A stretch of DNA of 64,000 bases from Spirosoma arboris. GTDB taxonomy: Bacteria > Bacteroidota > Bacteroidia > Cytophagales > Spirosomataceae. Position numbers and translations under genes: made by a program. The notes beneath the pieces were generated by a model that saw only the letters and a program-made list of their open reading frames with translations, made no database searches and was not told the DNA's origin. Shown here in pieces: positions 54,669 through 63,708 of this stretch. The stretch is from positions 35,531-99,530 of the forward strand of contig NZ_WPIN01000028.1 in the NCBI RefSeq assembly GCF_009754945.1, written 5' to 3'. Position 1 is the stretch's first letter; every line of letters begins with the position of its first letter.

Positions 54669-54716
54669 AGAATAAGAAGGTAACATCAATAGAGAATAAG
54701 AAGGTAACATCAATAG
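54669..54716. repeat. 24-bp perfect tandem duplication in a leader
   Basis: AGAATAAGAAGGTAACATCA plus ATAG occurs twice back to back (54669-54692 and 54693-54716). It lies between the candidate promoter and the start codon of the sortase-like gene. Confidence 0.85.
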
Positions 54717-54781
54717 AATAGATACGGGTACTTCACTATACATACCTTACTGTGCTAAACGTTAGGAAATAAACTCTCCGG

Positions 54782-57700
54782 ATGAAAAGAGGATTACTAG
54801 TCTTAGGATTCATTGTTAATTGCCTGGCCTCGCAAGCCCAGCATGTATTTGGTAATGAATGGATCAAATCAAACCAGAAATACCTGAAATTTTCAGTTAC
54901 TCAGGCAGGTATCTATCGAGTCGGCTATGAGGACATTAAAGCCATAGACCCTTCTTTTCTCCAGACAAACCCAGTAAACTGGCAACTGTTCTTTAGAGGT
55001 CAGGAAATAACGATTCGGGTAGTGGGGCAGCAGGATGGTTCGTTCGATGCCCAGGATTATGTCGAATTCTACGGAGAGGGCAATGATGGAAGTCAGGATT
55101 CGCTCCTGTACCGCCCACAGAAACGATTGCATCCTTATCAAACACTCTTTTCAGATAAAGCTGCTTATTTCCTGACCAGCAGTCCAACACTGGCAGGCAA
55201 ACGAATGGCCGAGTTGTCGACCTCTGCGCAAGGTCTCACACCCGAAGCCTTTCATATTGAAGAGACAGTTCAGGCATTTACCAGCGAATACACGTTCAAC
55301 AATTTAAAAGGTATTGAGCCAGCGATTCAGGAAAGCTATTTCGAACCAGGCGAAGGATGGTCCGGGACGCTCTTAACGAAGGATTCAATTGGGGTTGTTC
55401 GCCTGAATCTACTGAATCGGGTAAGCTCGTCGTCCTGGCCAATCGCGCTGGACGGTATGATCAATGGCCGCGATAATACGACTCATAAGATTCAGGTAGA
55501 TGCCTCTCCAACAACGCCAATAACTACACTTACTTTCTCAGGATTCGCGTCGCAGCCATTTCAGGCAACGATTAATCCGGCTACGCTGCAAAACGAACAA
55601 TTTACGCTACAGTTTACACCCGATAAAGTCAACACCACAAACAATTTTTCAATCACTTATGTAAAGATCTCCTATCCACAGGCTGTGGATATGGCTAGTC
55701 AATCGGGCAAGGTATTCCATATACCGGCTAATTCACGCCAGACAGCCTTGCTGTCGGTAAAAAATGTGCCCCAGGAATCAGGTGCTTATGACATTACCGA
55801 CAAGGCCAATTGCCGATACTTGACTCTACAGACTACTGGCAATCAGGCTATGGTTGTTGTGAGCGAAACATCCCGAAAACGCGATGTCTTATTAACCAGT
55901 AAGCCGCTCAAACCGGTAGCGATTCAGGCTGTTCGTTTTTCCGGTACGTTTCCGGCTTCCACTACCTACTTAATCATTACCCATTCATCACTCAAACAAT
56001 CGGCCGGGACTTATGCAGCTTACCGTGCATCGGAGGCAGGAGGTAGTCACAAGCCGTTTGTTGTTGAAGCGGACTCTCTATACGATCAATTCAATTATGG
56101 CGAACGAAGCCCACTGGCACTCCGGCGTTTCGCCGATTTTATGTTGGCAAATACGGCAGTAAAAAACCTGCTGTTGATTGGGCGTGCCTGTAGTTACCCC
56201 TATTTCGTTAAAACAACGGCCAACGATCTGGTACCAACGATTGGTTATCCTGGATCGGATATTCTGCTGACTGCTGGCCTGAATGGGTATCCTACCAACA
56301 CTCAGGCAATCCCGACGGGGCGCCTGAATGTGACGACGAATGATCAGGTACTTACCTATCTGGAAAAAATAAAGCAGTTAGAAGGATCGACTCCTAATGG
56401 TCTATGGCGAAAAAACATTATCCATATTAGTGGCGGAAAAACAAAAGATGAAGCGCAAAGTCTGCGTACTGCCCTGACTGGCATAGGCAACATATACACC
56501 AATGGTCTTTTAGGGGGTGCAATCAATGTGTTTAGCAAAAGTACGACGAACGAAGTGGAGCCTATTAACATCAGTCCACTAGTCAATAACGGCGTTAGTC
56601 TGATTACATTTTTTGGTCATGCCGGCCCTGCAGTTACCGACATGAATTTTGGGTTTGCCTCGCCCCCAGAAAACGGATTTGCCAATAAGTCATTTTATCC
56701 ATTTATGGTGTTTAACGGTTGTGGGGTTGGTGAGATCTTTTCCAACTTTAATACCCTATCCACCGATTGGCTGCTGGCTCCCAACAAAGGAGCCGCCGTT
56801 GTGCTGGCACACTCCTACTGGAGTTATGAGCCACCCACGACACTTTATTTAACGAAACTCTATTCGACCCTCTATACAGATGCCACTTCGCTGGGAATGC
56901 CGTTTGGCAAAGTACAGCAACAAGTGAATTTAGCGCTTGACAAGGAGGGAAATGACCCGTTTAATGTGTCGGTAGCGTTAGAAATGATTTTACAGGGCGA
57001 TCCGGCGGTGAGCCTCTATCCATTACCCAATCCCGACTTTTCAGTCGATCCCAAAGGGATGTATATTCAATCGTCAGTGGTGGGTAGTTCGCTCAAAAAC
57101 AGCGATTCAATAAAGGTCGTAATTCCCCTGGCGAACTTAGGAAAATTTGTAGCTGGCCAAACAGTTTCGGTCTCACTCAAGAAAACGACCAGCGCTACCG
57201 CAGCAACTACGCCCTTACAATTCAATGCCTTTCGCTACCGCGACACGCTGGTATATAGAATGGCCAAGGACGAAACGCTACAAAAGATTGAGCTAACGAT
57301 CGACCCTTCCAACCAGATTACTGAACTCAGTAAAACGAATAATACAGCCACATTAACGATTGACTGGGCACAGGCACAAAGCAGCAGTAGCTATCCTTTG
57401 CAAGCCCTCCCCGACCGTATTAGCCCCGAAATCAACGTATTTATCGATGGGGCTATTAAAGAAAATAAGGCGGTCGTTCGCTTAAACCCACAGGTTGAGA
57501 TTTTTATTCAGGATGAAAATCCACTTTCTCCAAAAGACACCTCTGCTGTTGATGTGTATCTGAAGAGTTGCCCAACCTGCAATCCACAAAAACTGTCGGC
57601 TCAGTCATTTCTGGTTTCGGCTGTTTCGGCCAATCAACTTCGGATAACAACAAATCTATCCCTACAGGCAGGAGGAACTTACCAGCTCATAGTGTTTGGG

Positions 57701-58042
57701 AAAGACGCGGCTGGCAATCGAACGCAACCTCCTTATACACTTGACATTCTCACGCTGGCCAACGATGAGGCAATTACGGTTCGGACTTACCCTAACCCTG
57801 CCACAACGTATGTAAAGTTCGAAGTAAGCCTGAATGTGCTGGAGATGCCCGTTGAGTCCAAACTGATTATTTATAATCAATCGGGTATTCGAATTTACGA
57901 GACTAATTTTTCGGTATCAACCGGAAAAAATTCGCTGCTCTGGCAGGGTACAAATCCGGGTCTTTATCCTTATTTGTTACGACTAACCTGGCAAGATGGT
58001 CGAACGGAAGTCCATACTGGTAAAATTAGCTGGTTGCCCTAA
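54782..58042 (+). CDS. C25 (gingipain-type) peptidase, PorU2-like T9SS sortase
   Basis: 1086 residues with a signal peptide (VNCLASQAQ). The N-terminal beta domain ('KYLKFSVTQAGIYRVGYED', 'VEFYGEGNDGSQDSLLYRPQ') and the central C25 catalytic domain are characteristic of PorU-type proteins. The catalytic pair is H613 in 'ITFFGHAGP' and C647 in 'MVFNGCGVGE'. A CARDB-like stretch follows (about 760-870), and the C-terminus 'TYPNPATTYVKFEV ... GKISWLP' is a T9SS type A sorting-like domain. PorU removes sorting domains and attaches LPS to cargo on the cell surface. PorU2 is the name given to this widespread paralogue, whose specific role is less clear. Confidence 0.85.
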   Translation: MKRGLLVLGFIVNCLASQAQHVFGNEWIKSNQKYLKFSVTQAGIYRVGYEDIKAIDPSFLQTNPVNWQLFFRGQEITIRVVGQQDGSFDAQDYVEFYGEGNDGSQDSLLYRPQKRLHPYQTLFSDKAAYFLTSSPTLAGKRMAELSTSAQGLTPEAFHIEETVQAFTSEYTFNNLKGIEPAIQESYFEPGEGWSGTLLTKDSIGVVRLNLLNRVSSSSWPIALDGMINGRDNTTHKIQVDASPTTPITTLTFSGFASQPFQATINPATLQNEQFTLQFTPDKVNTTNNFSITYVKISYPQAVDMASQSGKVFHIPANSRQTALLSVKNVPQESGAYDITDKANCRYLTLQTTGNQAMVVVSETSRKRDVLLTSKPLKPVAIQAVRFSGTFPASTTYLIITHSSLKQSAGTYAAYRASEAGGSHKPFVVEADSLYDQFNYGERSPLALRRFADFMLANTAVKNLLLIGRACSYPYFVKTTANDLVPTIGYPGSDILLTAGLNGYPTNTQAIPTGRLNVTTNDQVLTYLEKIKQLEGSTPNGLWRKNIIHISGGKTKDEAQSLRTALTGIGNIYTNGLLGGAINVFSKSTTNEVEPINISPLVNNGVSLITFFGHAGPAVTDMNFGFASPPENGFANKSFYPFMVFNGCGVGEIFSNFNTLSTDWLLAPNKGAAVVLAHSYWSYEPPTTLYLTKLYSTLYTDATSLGMPFGKVQQQVNLALDKEGNDPFNVSVALEMILQGDPAVSLYPLPNPDFSVDPKGMYIQSSVVGSSLKNSDSIKVVIPLANLGKFVAGQTVSVSLKKTTSATAATTPLQFNAFRYRDTLVYRMAKDETLQKIELTIDPSNQITELSKTNNTATLTIDWAQAQSSSSYPLQALPDRISPEINVFIDGAIKENKAVVRLNPQVEIFIQDENPLSPKDTSAVDVYLKSCPTCNPQKLSAQSFLVSAVSANQLRITTNLSLQAGGTYQLIVFGKDAAGNRTQPPYTLDILTLANDEAITVRTYPNPATTYVKFEVSLNVLEMPVESKLIIYNQSGIRIYETNFSVSTGKNSLLWQGTNPGLYPYLLRLTWQDGRTEVHTGKISWLP

Positions 58043-58048
58043 CACGCT

Positions 58049-58750
58049 TTATTTTAGACGGTTGCTAGCCACTAACTCCCATTTTTGTCTGGTTCCTGAT
58101 GAAACTATGCCTTTGCCAATACAGTCTGGCGACGATTGACAATACAATAAAGATGCATTTTCCCGATAAATCAGGCCTATATTCTGGGCATATACTCGCT
58201 GGTATTTCTGCTGATTTACCAGCGTTGAATCATTGTCACCAACAACAGAAACCGTGTGAGTAAATGCCTGATTGCCGACGGTAAATGGGCTTCCGCTATT
58301 CTGATACCGCAGTAGTGTATCGGGGTTAGCGTTATAAGTATTGACATTCCAGGAAGTGCCCGCTGAAATTGGGAAAACCAGCCTCACCGTAGGTACGTTA
58401 CTTTCCTGGCTAACTACTTCCGATATGTTTTTATATACGGTGTGAATGGCGTTGATTTGCCAGTCGGATTGCGCAGATAGCTTTATAGATTCTTCGACAA
58501 GAAAAAATACCTGGCCATTCTGACTGTATGAGTTGCCAACTTTTTCCTGTAGCTGATACGTGCGTTTCGTAGCGGCATCGGTTAAGGAGTAATTTTCCTG
58601 CGTAACCTGATAAATCCAATAATCGCCGGTTTGTAGCGGGAAATAGGCCGAATCATCAGGAGAAGGGTCAGCGGTATCTTTTTGGCAACCAACTCCTATA
58701 CCGATTAAAACCAGTAGAATAATGAAATGAAAGCTACTTTTTTTGATCAT
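58049..58750 (-). CDS. Hypothetical lipoprotein
   Basis: 233 residues with a lipobox (GIGVGC, Cys22). The mature part starts with an Asp/Pro-rich linker and 'YFPLQTGDYWIYQVTQENYS', a pattern seen in many Bacteroidota lipoproteins of unknown role, followed by beta strands ('VFPISAGTSWNVNTYNANPD'). Near the C-terminus 'LLYCQSSPDCIGKG' has two cysteines that may bond. It converges on the PorU2-like gene with 6 bp between stops. Confidence 0.75.
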   Translation of the reverse strand: MIKKSSFHFIILLVLIGIGVGCQKDTADPSPDDSAYFPLQTGDYWIYQVTQENYSLTDAATKRTYQLQEKVGNSYSQNGQVFFLVEESIKLSAQSDWQINAIHTVYKNISEVVSQESNVPTVRLVFPISAGTSWNVNTYNANPDTLLRYQNSGSPFTVGNQAFTHTVSVVGDNDSTLVNQQKYQRVYAQNIGLIYRENASLLYCQSSPDCIGKGIVSSGTRQKWELVASNRLK

Positions 58751-58789
58751 TGGAAGGCGTTCGCAGAAAGTGTTGAGTAGTAGTTAAGG

Positions 58790-58797
58790 CGAAGATA
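58790..58797 (-). promoter_or_regulatory. Candidate -7 element for the 58750 gene
   Basis: On the minus strand TATCTTCG differs from TAnnTTTG at one base and lies about 40 bases before the lipoprotein start, in a divergent intergenic region. Confidence 0.35.
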
Positions 58798-58840
58798 CAA
58801 AATAGACCAGTTTGTTTAGATTTTCAAGAGAAGACCAATT

Positions 58841-60793
58841 ATGAGTGGACTAGCTGGTATGATTCGATTTGACGGTCAGAACGTTTCTCCAACCGATCTT
58901 GCGAATGTTATAGAACGATTAAAACATCGGGGCAAAGTTATAACTCAAGAGATTAGTCAGGGAGTGTTAATGGCCTTTGGTGGTACTATAGAGGTAGATA
59001 AATCAGCACATCTCTATGCTGCCGTTGATGCAGACATATTCACCAGCGAGATTCTGGAACAACCTTTTGTTACAAACTTTGCGCGTAAGGGTTCTGCTTA
59101 CTTCAATAACCTGAACGCCGATTTTGCAACGGCCATTTGGGATACTAATCAGCAGGTGCTTTTTTGTGCCAGAGATCCCTTAGGTGTAAAGCCATTTTAT
59201 TATGTGCACAAACCCGGTCGTTTTTTTGCCTTCGCAACCGAAATCAAGGCATTACTAGCACTTCAGGAAGTGACGGTAAAACCAAATCAGTACAAGTTCA
59301 GAGAATACCTGACCTGGGCCACTACCTATGTACCCTACAGTGCAGAAACCTTCTACGAAACCATCTATAGTGCTTTGCCGGGTCATTATCTTCAGGTGTC
59401 CTCGCAGGATGTGAAGCTACAGGCGTATTGGCAATTAGACCTGAAACGGTTTAGTGGATTAAACCGTCCCGAAGCGTATGCCAGCTTATTTCATGACTAT
59501 TTTACAGAAGCCATTGAGCATCGGATAAAAGGAAAAAATCTCATTGGAGCCCATTTAAGTGGTGGGTTAGATTCGTCATCAGTAAGTGGCATGGCGCAAT
59601 CGTTATTGATCAAGCAGCATCGGCCTTCGCTCCATACGTTTAATATTGATACGGAACAGCCCTCTGCCGATGAACAGGAATATGTGCAGGCTATGGTCGA
59701 CCAGTGGCATTCGCAACACCACCGGGTCCATCCAGTAGCCAATGTACTGGATTCGGTAATGACGATAAACCGGCTCTTCGACCGACCAGAGCATTTTATT
59801 ATCCCTTCCAGTTTTCACCTGAGTGTTTCGCTGGAAGCCCGGCAACTTGGCTGCGATATTCTCTTAACGGGGCATGATGGTGATAGTACTGCGCCCACGG
59901 GTTTTGATTTTTTGGATGAGCTTCTCGATGCTAATGATTGGGAGCGGTTACAAGTAGCCTGCCAGCAAATGGTTTCGTTTCGGGAGCGTAATATGGGCTT
60001 TTTGAGTGCCAATTGGGACCAGTTAAGCGATCAGGATAAGTACGAAAAGTATGCTCTATACACTATTGGAAGCGAATTAAAAAAGCGTTTCAATAGCCAA
60101 TCGGCTGCTTCGTTCTTCGCCATGCTGCGCGATCAGAAACAGATTTTCGGTTTTTCCACAAAGGCCATCATTGCCTATATGGCTAAACGGGTTCAGGATA
60201 AATTAAACCAGCGATCCCTGATTAATAATGCATTTAGTGCTGACTTTAAGGCTCAAACACCGCTACGATCACAACAGTCAACAAACGAGTTGGTTAGGTC
60301 AATATCGACAGAGCATAAGGTTCCGATCAACCAAATACTTCATACTACGAATGTCATCTGCAATGAGCAGATGAATCATATCGGCGCTTATTATGGCCAT
60401 CAGTATTCATTCCCATTTTTCGATAAAAACATCATTGAATTAGGGCTGGCTACGCCTTTGGAAGTTCATTTTGATAAAGGACGTGGGCGCAGCTTAATTC
60501 GCAACGGGCTGCGTGACGTATTGCCATCGGCCATTACATCGCGGTTGACCAAAGCCAACTTTGTCGAATATGGTACATTATCGGCGCAAGCTCTTTACAC
60601 GGCAACGCACGAGCAGTTTAATCAGCCTGCCCATCCAATCTGGGGAGTAATTGATCGACAAATCTTTTCTAAAATTGTCGCTATCGTTTTCAATCCGCGC
60701 TTCCCGGCCAAGAAAAAAACTCGCTATAATTGGCTGATGAGTCGAATTATTTACCTGGCTCTCTGGCTCAGTTCGATCAAACAACAAAACTAA
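58841..60793 (+). CDS. Lasso-peptide macrolactam synthetase (C protein), asparagine-synthetase-like
   Basis: 650 residues. The N-terminal glutaminase-like domain begins MSGLAGMIRF, where a true asparagine synthetase has MCG, so the glutamine-cleaving Cys is a Ser. It still carries 'FCARDPLGVKPFYY'. The C-terminal synthetase domain has the ATP-pyrophosphatase loop S240-GGLDSS in 'GAHLSGGLDSSSVSG'. This loss of Cys with an intact ATP loop is typical of lasso cyclases, which adenylate an Asp/Glu side chain and join it to the core N-terminus. It converges with the nucleotidyltransferase, with stops overlapping by four bases. Its promoter region is shared with the divergent lipoprotein. Confidence 0.85.
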   Translation: MSGLAGMIRFDGQNVSPTDLANVIERLKHRGKVITQEISQGVLMAFGGTIEVDKSAHLYAAVDADIFTSEILEQPFVTNFARKGSAYFNNLNADFATAIWDTNQQVLFCARDPLGVKPFYYVHKPGRFFAFATEIKALLALQEVTVKPNQYKFREYLTWATTYVPYSAETFYETIYSALPGHYLQVSSQDVKLQAYWQLDLKRFSGLNRPEAYASLFHDYFTEAIEHRIKGKNLIGAHLSGGLDSSSVSGMAQSLLIKQHRPSLHTFNIDTEQPSADEQEYVQAMVDQWHSQHHRVHPVANVLDSVMTINRLFDRPEHFIIPSSFHLSVSLEARQLGCDILLTGHDGDSTAPTGFDFLDELLDANDWERLQVACQQMVSFRERNMGFLSANWDQLSDQDKYEKYALYTIGSELKKRFNSQSAASFFAMLRDQKQIFGFSTKAIIAYMAKRVQDKLNQRSLINNAFSADFKAQTPLRSQQSTNELVRSISTEHKVPINQILHTTNVICNEQMNHIGAYYGHQYSFPFFDKNIIELGLATPLEVHFDKGRGRSLIRNGLRDVLPSAITSRLTKANFVEYGTLSAQALYTATHEQFNQPAHPIWGVIDRQIFSKIVAIVFNPRFPAKKKTRYNWLMSRIIYLALWLSSIKQQN

Positions 60794-61974
60794 CGTAACG
60801 GCTCCCGAAGCACTGGAATAAACCGCAATAATGAACGAATAGCGCGAATAAATACACTGATTATACCTAGCTGCTTCGGAATATACAGGACACGTTTACC
60901 CACTCTAAATGTGCTATACTGAATTATTCGGCTGGTGCAAAAAGTAGCTACAACTTTTAACTGCTTACTAAATTGAGTTTGTGCTCTTAAGAAAAACGTT
61001 AGTTGGGCTAAAATGAGCGTACTAGAGGCTATTGGCTCGCTATTTTCCCAGTTTTTTTCATAAGCATTGGCCAACAAAGAAATTTCCTTATTGGCCAGCA
61101 TTTCCTGAACGGAGGATGGTACTGATAATTCCCAAATCTGCTGACACCAGAATAAACCCACTAGAAAAACTCTCTCAAGACCGTTACGGTGCAGTTCCTG
61201 TAATAACCAGGGCCAGTCTATTGCTTGATTATGGACTAAAAAATAGAGGTCGTTAATGTAATTAATCGTTTGCCATACGCCCGTTACGCCATGATGGGTC
61301 ACTAATAAAATAATCTGAAATTCGATAGCTAATTCTGGTCTGGACAGAACTTCATGTAAATCATACATCTTGTAGTGTTTGTTAAAACACATGAATTCCC
61401 AATGCAGATCAAGGTCAAAATAGCTATTATTAAAAAAGGGCTTGATCAGGCTAATTTCATACAAATCGGATAACATAATCTGCTCATTATACTTCGTATA
61501 GAGCGTGGACTTTTTATCTGGGTGATAGCCATCGGCTTCTAGAAGGTGTACACTTCTAAAAACATCTTCTTTCGCAACCAGCACATCCAGGTCACCAATG
61601 CTCCGAAGGCTACTGTCAGGATAGCAATTGGTTGCCAGATAAATCCCCTTGAGCGGAATATGGTCAATTGCATTATCTGTTAATCGTTTAGCTAACAGTT
61701 TGTACTGATGCAGTTTCACCAAATTGTCTGTTGCGATAGTACGACAATCGTTTTGGAGAGTCGTCAGAAAAGCTTCGGGTATCGTTGGAATATCCTGGAG
61801 CGTTCGATACAAAAATGGCGTTACTCGATGCCGTACTGCCAGAGTATAAAATCGCGACCAGTTTAGCTGATGCTGCTCTAAAAACTGAACAAGTTGTATC
61901 TTTTTTTCCGGTGATAATTCCACCGCACAGGCCATTAACAACACCGAAATTTCGGGAGAGTGGTTCGTATTCAT
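60790..61974 (-). CDS. Nucleotidyltransferase-family protein (PF14907 type) of the lasso cluster
   Basis: 394 residues. The core pattern of this family is plain: 'HIPLKGIYLATNCYPDSSLR', then S-I-G-D-L-D-V-L-V with the two metal-binding Asp residues, then 'ADGYHPDKK' and a late 'DLDLHWEF'. Family members are found in sugar, antibiotic and RiPP clusters and transfer a nucleotide group. The ATG follows the kinase TAG stop directly (TAGATG), so the two are translationally coupled. A role in further decorating the phosphorylated peptide is plausible but unproven. Confidence 0.82.
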   Translation of the reverse strand: MNTNHSPEISVLLMACAVELSPEKKIQLVQFLEQHQLNWSRFYTLAVRHRVTPFLYRTLQDIPTIPEAFLTTLQNDCRTIATDNLVKLHQYKLLAKRLTDNAIDHIPLKGIYLATNCYPDSSLRSIGDLDVLVAKEDVFRSVHLLEADGYHPDKKSTLYTKYNEQIMLSDLYEISLIKPFFNNSYFDLDLHWEFMCFNKHYKMYDLHEVLSRPELAIEFQIILLVTHHGVTGVWQTINYINDLYFLVHNQAIDWPWLLQELHRNGLERVFLVGLFWCQQIWELSVPSSVQEMLANKEISLLANAYEKNWENSEPIASSTLILAQLTFFLRAQTQFSKQLKVVATFCTSRIIQYSTFRVGKRVLYIPKQLGIISVFIRAIRSLLRFIPVLREPLR

Positions 61975-62895
61975 CTACAAACTCATTTTGAGATGATCGA
62001 CAAACTCATGCAGCTTCGCAAAGTTGGCTGGCCGACTCATTTTAACCAGTGGAATGGTCTGAGCAAGAGTAATACTTTTTTCAAAATAATCTTTCAACGG
62101 TTTACCTTGAAGGAGTGAGTCGGCTAGTGGAAAATAGCTAAGCAATTCGATTGGTATCTGGTGTTGGGGCACCTGAACAATTGTTCCTGCTAATTCATTG
62201 GGTGCCGTCAGCACAAAAATTTGCTTTAACGGCACTGGTTTTTCAGAAAAGGAGATTGATTCGTGCCAGGAGAATTTATTGACTCCTTCACGTACTAACG
62301 ACATTTCGCTTTTCTCCAGTTGTAAGCCATGAACACTGTTCTCCCAGATTTTGATTTGCGGGAAAGCGGGCAAAACCACGGGTGGTTCTGTTTTACTGAC
62401 TCGTATACAAACCATATCATCGCTCAGCACACCAACGCCTTTTTGCGCAAATGCGGCTACAGTCGTTGACTTACCAGCTCCTGGTTCACCCAGAAATACA
62501 ACGCCTTTGTCCTGCAATTGAATAGCACTTCCATGCAGCAAAAAATAGCCACGCTGAAACAGAATTAGCCCAATAGCTTCACTTAGTGTAAATAAGGAGA
62601 GTATATCTTCATCGGTTTGAACCGTATCGATAATTATTTCTTGCCCTTTTACGATCTTAAATGATAGCAAAGGGGCCCAGCTTAGCCATAGTTCCTCAGT
62701 ACCATTTTGAGCAAATTGGGCCTGCAATCCAGCGCGATAGATTTTTGTTGGCTGCAATGGCGGACTCAAGGCTAATTTCCCTCGCCTAATAAATACATCG
62801 ACCGGGCCGGGCCCTATTTCTTTTAGAGGGGGGAGAGAAATCTCTGAACCAAGGGTTAGCCCATATGCGGTGTAATAATATGTGGTCAATTCCAT
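61975..62895 (-). CDS. HPr-kinase-like lasso-peptide kinase
   Basis: 306 residues. The C-terminal half has the HprK/P kinase fold: 'LLHGSAIQLQDKGVVFLGEP', the Walker A loop G136-EPGAGK-ST144, and 'GVGVLSDDMVCI' with acidic catalytic residues. The first 110 residues are a small non-catalytic domain. HPr itself is not encoded nearby. Kinases of this type in lasso clusters (paeninodin PadeK is the known case) phosphorylate the C-terminal Ser of the precursor. The precursor here ends in Ser, which fits. Two genes upstream on the same strand are B1 and the precursor. Confidence 0.82.
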   Translation of the reverse strand: MELTTYYYTAYGLTLGSEISLPPLKEIGPGPVDVFIRRGKLALSPPLQPTKIYRAGLQAQFAQNGTEELWLSWAPLLSFKIVKGQEIIIDTVQTDEDILSLFTLSEAIGLILFQRGYFLLHGSAIQLQDKGVVFLGEPGAGKSTTVAAFAQKGVGVLSDDMVCIRVSKTEPPVVLPAFPQIKIWENSVHGLQLEKSEMSLVREGVNKFSWHESISFSEKPVPLKQIFVLTAPNELAGTIVQVPQHQIPIELLSYFPLADSLLQGKPLKDYFEKSITLAQTIPLVKMSRPANFAKLHEFVDHLKMSL

Positions 62896-63008
62896 TCTAA
62901 AATCGGCTCAACTAACGAAGTAGTCTGCTCACCAAGGATAACTAATAAAGACTATAAGAACCTATTGTATGAGTAATTCTCACTCTCAGAGGAGACTATA
63001 GAATTGTG

Positions 63009-63296
63009 CTATGCTATTGTTTCAATAAGTTTTTCGCGCAAAAGATTATCTAAAAACAGCATCAGTTCGTCGTGGCACACAGTGGGTTCTACATCAAACT
63101 CATCAAGTATTCTTGTCTGAATCTCGCCAACAGACATTACCGGTTGACTCTGTAGAAGTGACCAGATAAAGCCGCCAACTTCGTTCAATTCGTAATAATT
63201 ACCCAATTCATAATTTAACAATACAGTTTCTTTGCCGAGAACAGATGAAGATTGGTTCGGTACTAATTGGATTTTGGTATCAGATGTAATAGCCAT
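63009..63296 (-). CDS. PqqD/RRE-type lasso-peptide B1 protein
   Basis: 95 residues. The PqqD-like winged-helix RRE pattern is seen: 'VLLNYELGNYYELNEVGGFI' followed by 'WSLLQSQPVMSVGEIQTRIL' and the C-terminal helix 'CHDELMLFLDNLLREKLIE'. B1 binds the leader peptide, mainly its Y-x-x-P motif, and presents it to the processing enzymes. The precursor 160 bp upstream has such a motif (YQSP). The usual B2 peptidase domain is not fused and not adjacent. Confidence 0.85.
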   Translation of the reverse strand: MAITSDTKIQLVPNQSSSVLGKETVLLNYELGNYYELNEVGGFIWSLLQSQPVMSVGEIQTRILDEFDVEPTVCHDELMLFLDNLLREKLIETIA

Positions 63297-63389
63297 CAGG
63301 GCGAAATAATAGGTTAATAGGTACTAATAGGCTTACTATACTACTAAGGTAGCTTTTTTCTATCGGGAGGGAAAATAAGTTTGATAAGC

Positions 63390-63430
63390 AAAAAAAAAGC
63401 TTGATAGGTCTGCCAACAGACCTATCAAGC
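63390..63430 (-). terminator. Intrinsic terminator between lasso precursor and B1
   Basis: GCTTGATAGGTCTG (63399-63412) and CAGACCTATCAAGC (63417-63430) form a perfect 14-bp stem with a 4-base loop. Read on the minus strand it is followed by nine T residues. It sits 26 bases after the precursor stop. Partial read-through would give much more precursor than enzyme mRNA. Confidence 0.92.
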
Positions 63431-63456
63431 AAAAGAGATAGCACCTTCGAGAGAAA

Positions 63457-63609
63457 TTAAGATGGAACCTGGAAGGTACCGCCAAAGCTATCGACGTTCG
63501 ATCCTGTCTTGAGCGTCAGTTTCTGTACATTACCCAGCGACTTCACGCGGGGGCTTTGGTACGCCTTTTTAGGCGAACTTGGCAATATATAGTTAGACTT
63601 TGTGTTCAT
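63457..63609 (-). CDS. Lasso-peptide precursor (A), 50 residues
   Basis: ATG at 63609, TAA at 63457-63459, too short for normal gene calling. The leader carries the conserved Y-x-x-P (YQSPRV) and L-G-x-V-x-x-L-T motifs of lasso leaders, ending L-T-L with the recognised Thr at position -2. The predicted core is the last 17 residues, KTGSNVDSFGGTFQVPS. Asp7 of this core could close a 7-residue ring with the amine of Lys1. The core ends in Ser, the target of the HPr-kinase-like enzyme encoded downstream. Gene order A, terminator, B1, kinase, nucleotidyltransferase. The exact cleavage site is inference; a start at G or L would move the acidic residue to a place less usual for rings of 7-9. Confidence 0.85.
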   Translation of the reverse strand: MNTKSNYILPSSPKKAYQSPRVKSLGNVQKLTLKTGSNVDSFGGTFQVPS

Positions 63610-63708
63610 CTGTCAAGGAATTTAACTATTGTGAAATTAGGGGTGGATTCGGTCACCAGTCGGTCACCACTCAACTACGAGAGTTGAGCCTTTTACAAAC
63701 CATGCAGC

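Noticed and set aside
58841..60793. Ordinary asparagine synthetase B
   Set aside because: The N-terminal Cys is Ser, and precursor, RRE protein and kinase are all next to it, which fits a lasso cyclase.
61975..62895. Classical HPr kinase/phosphorylase of carbon regulation
   Set aside because: No HPr or PTS gene nearby, sequence diverged outside the kinase loop, and its place is inside the RiPP cluster.
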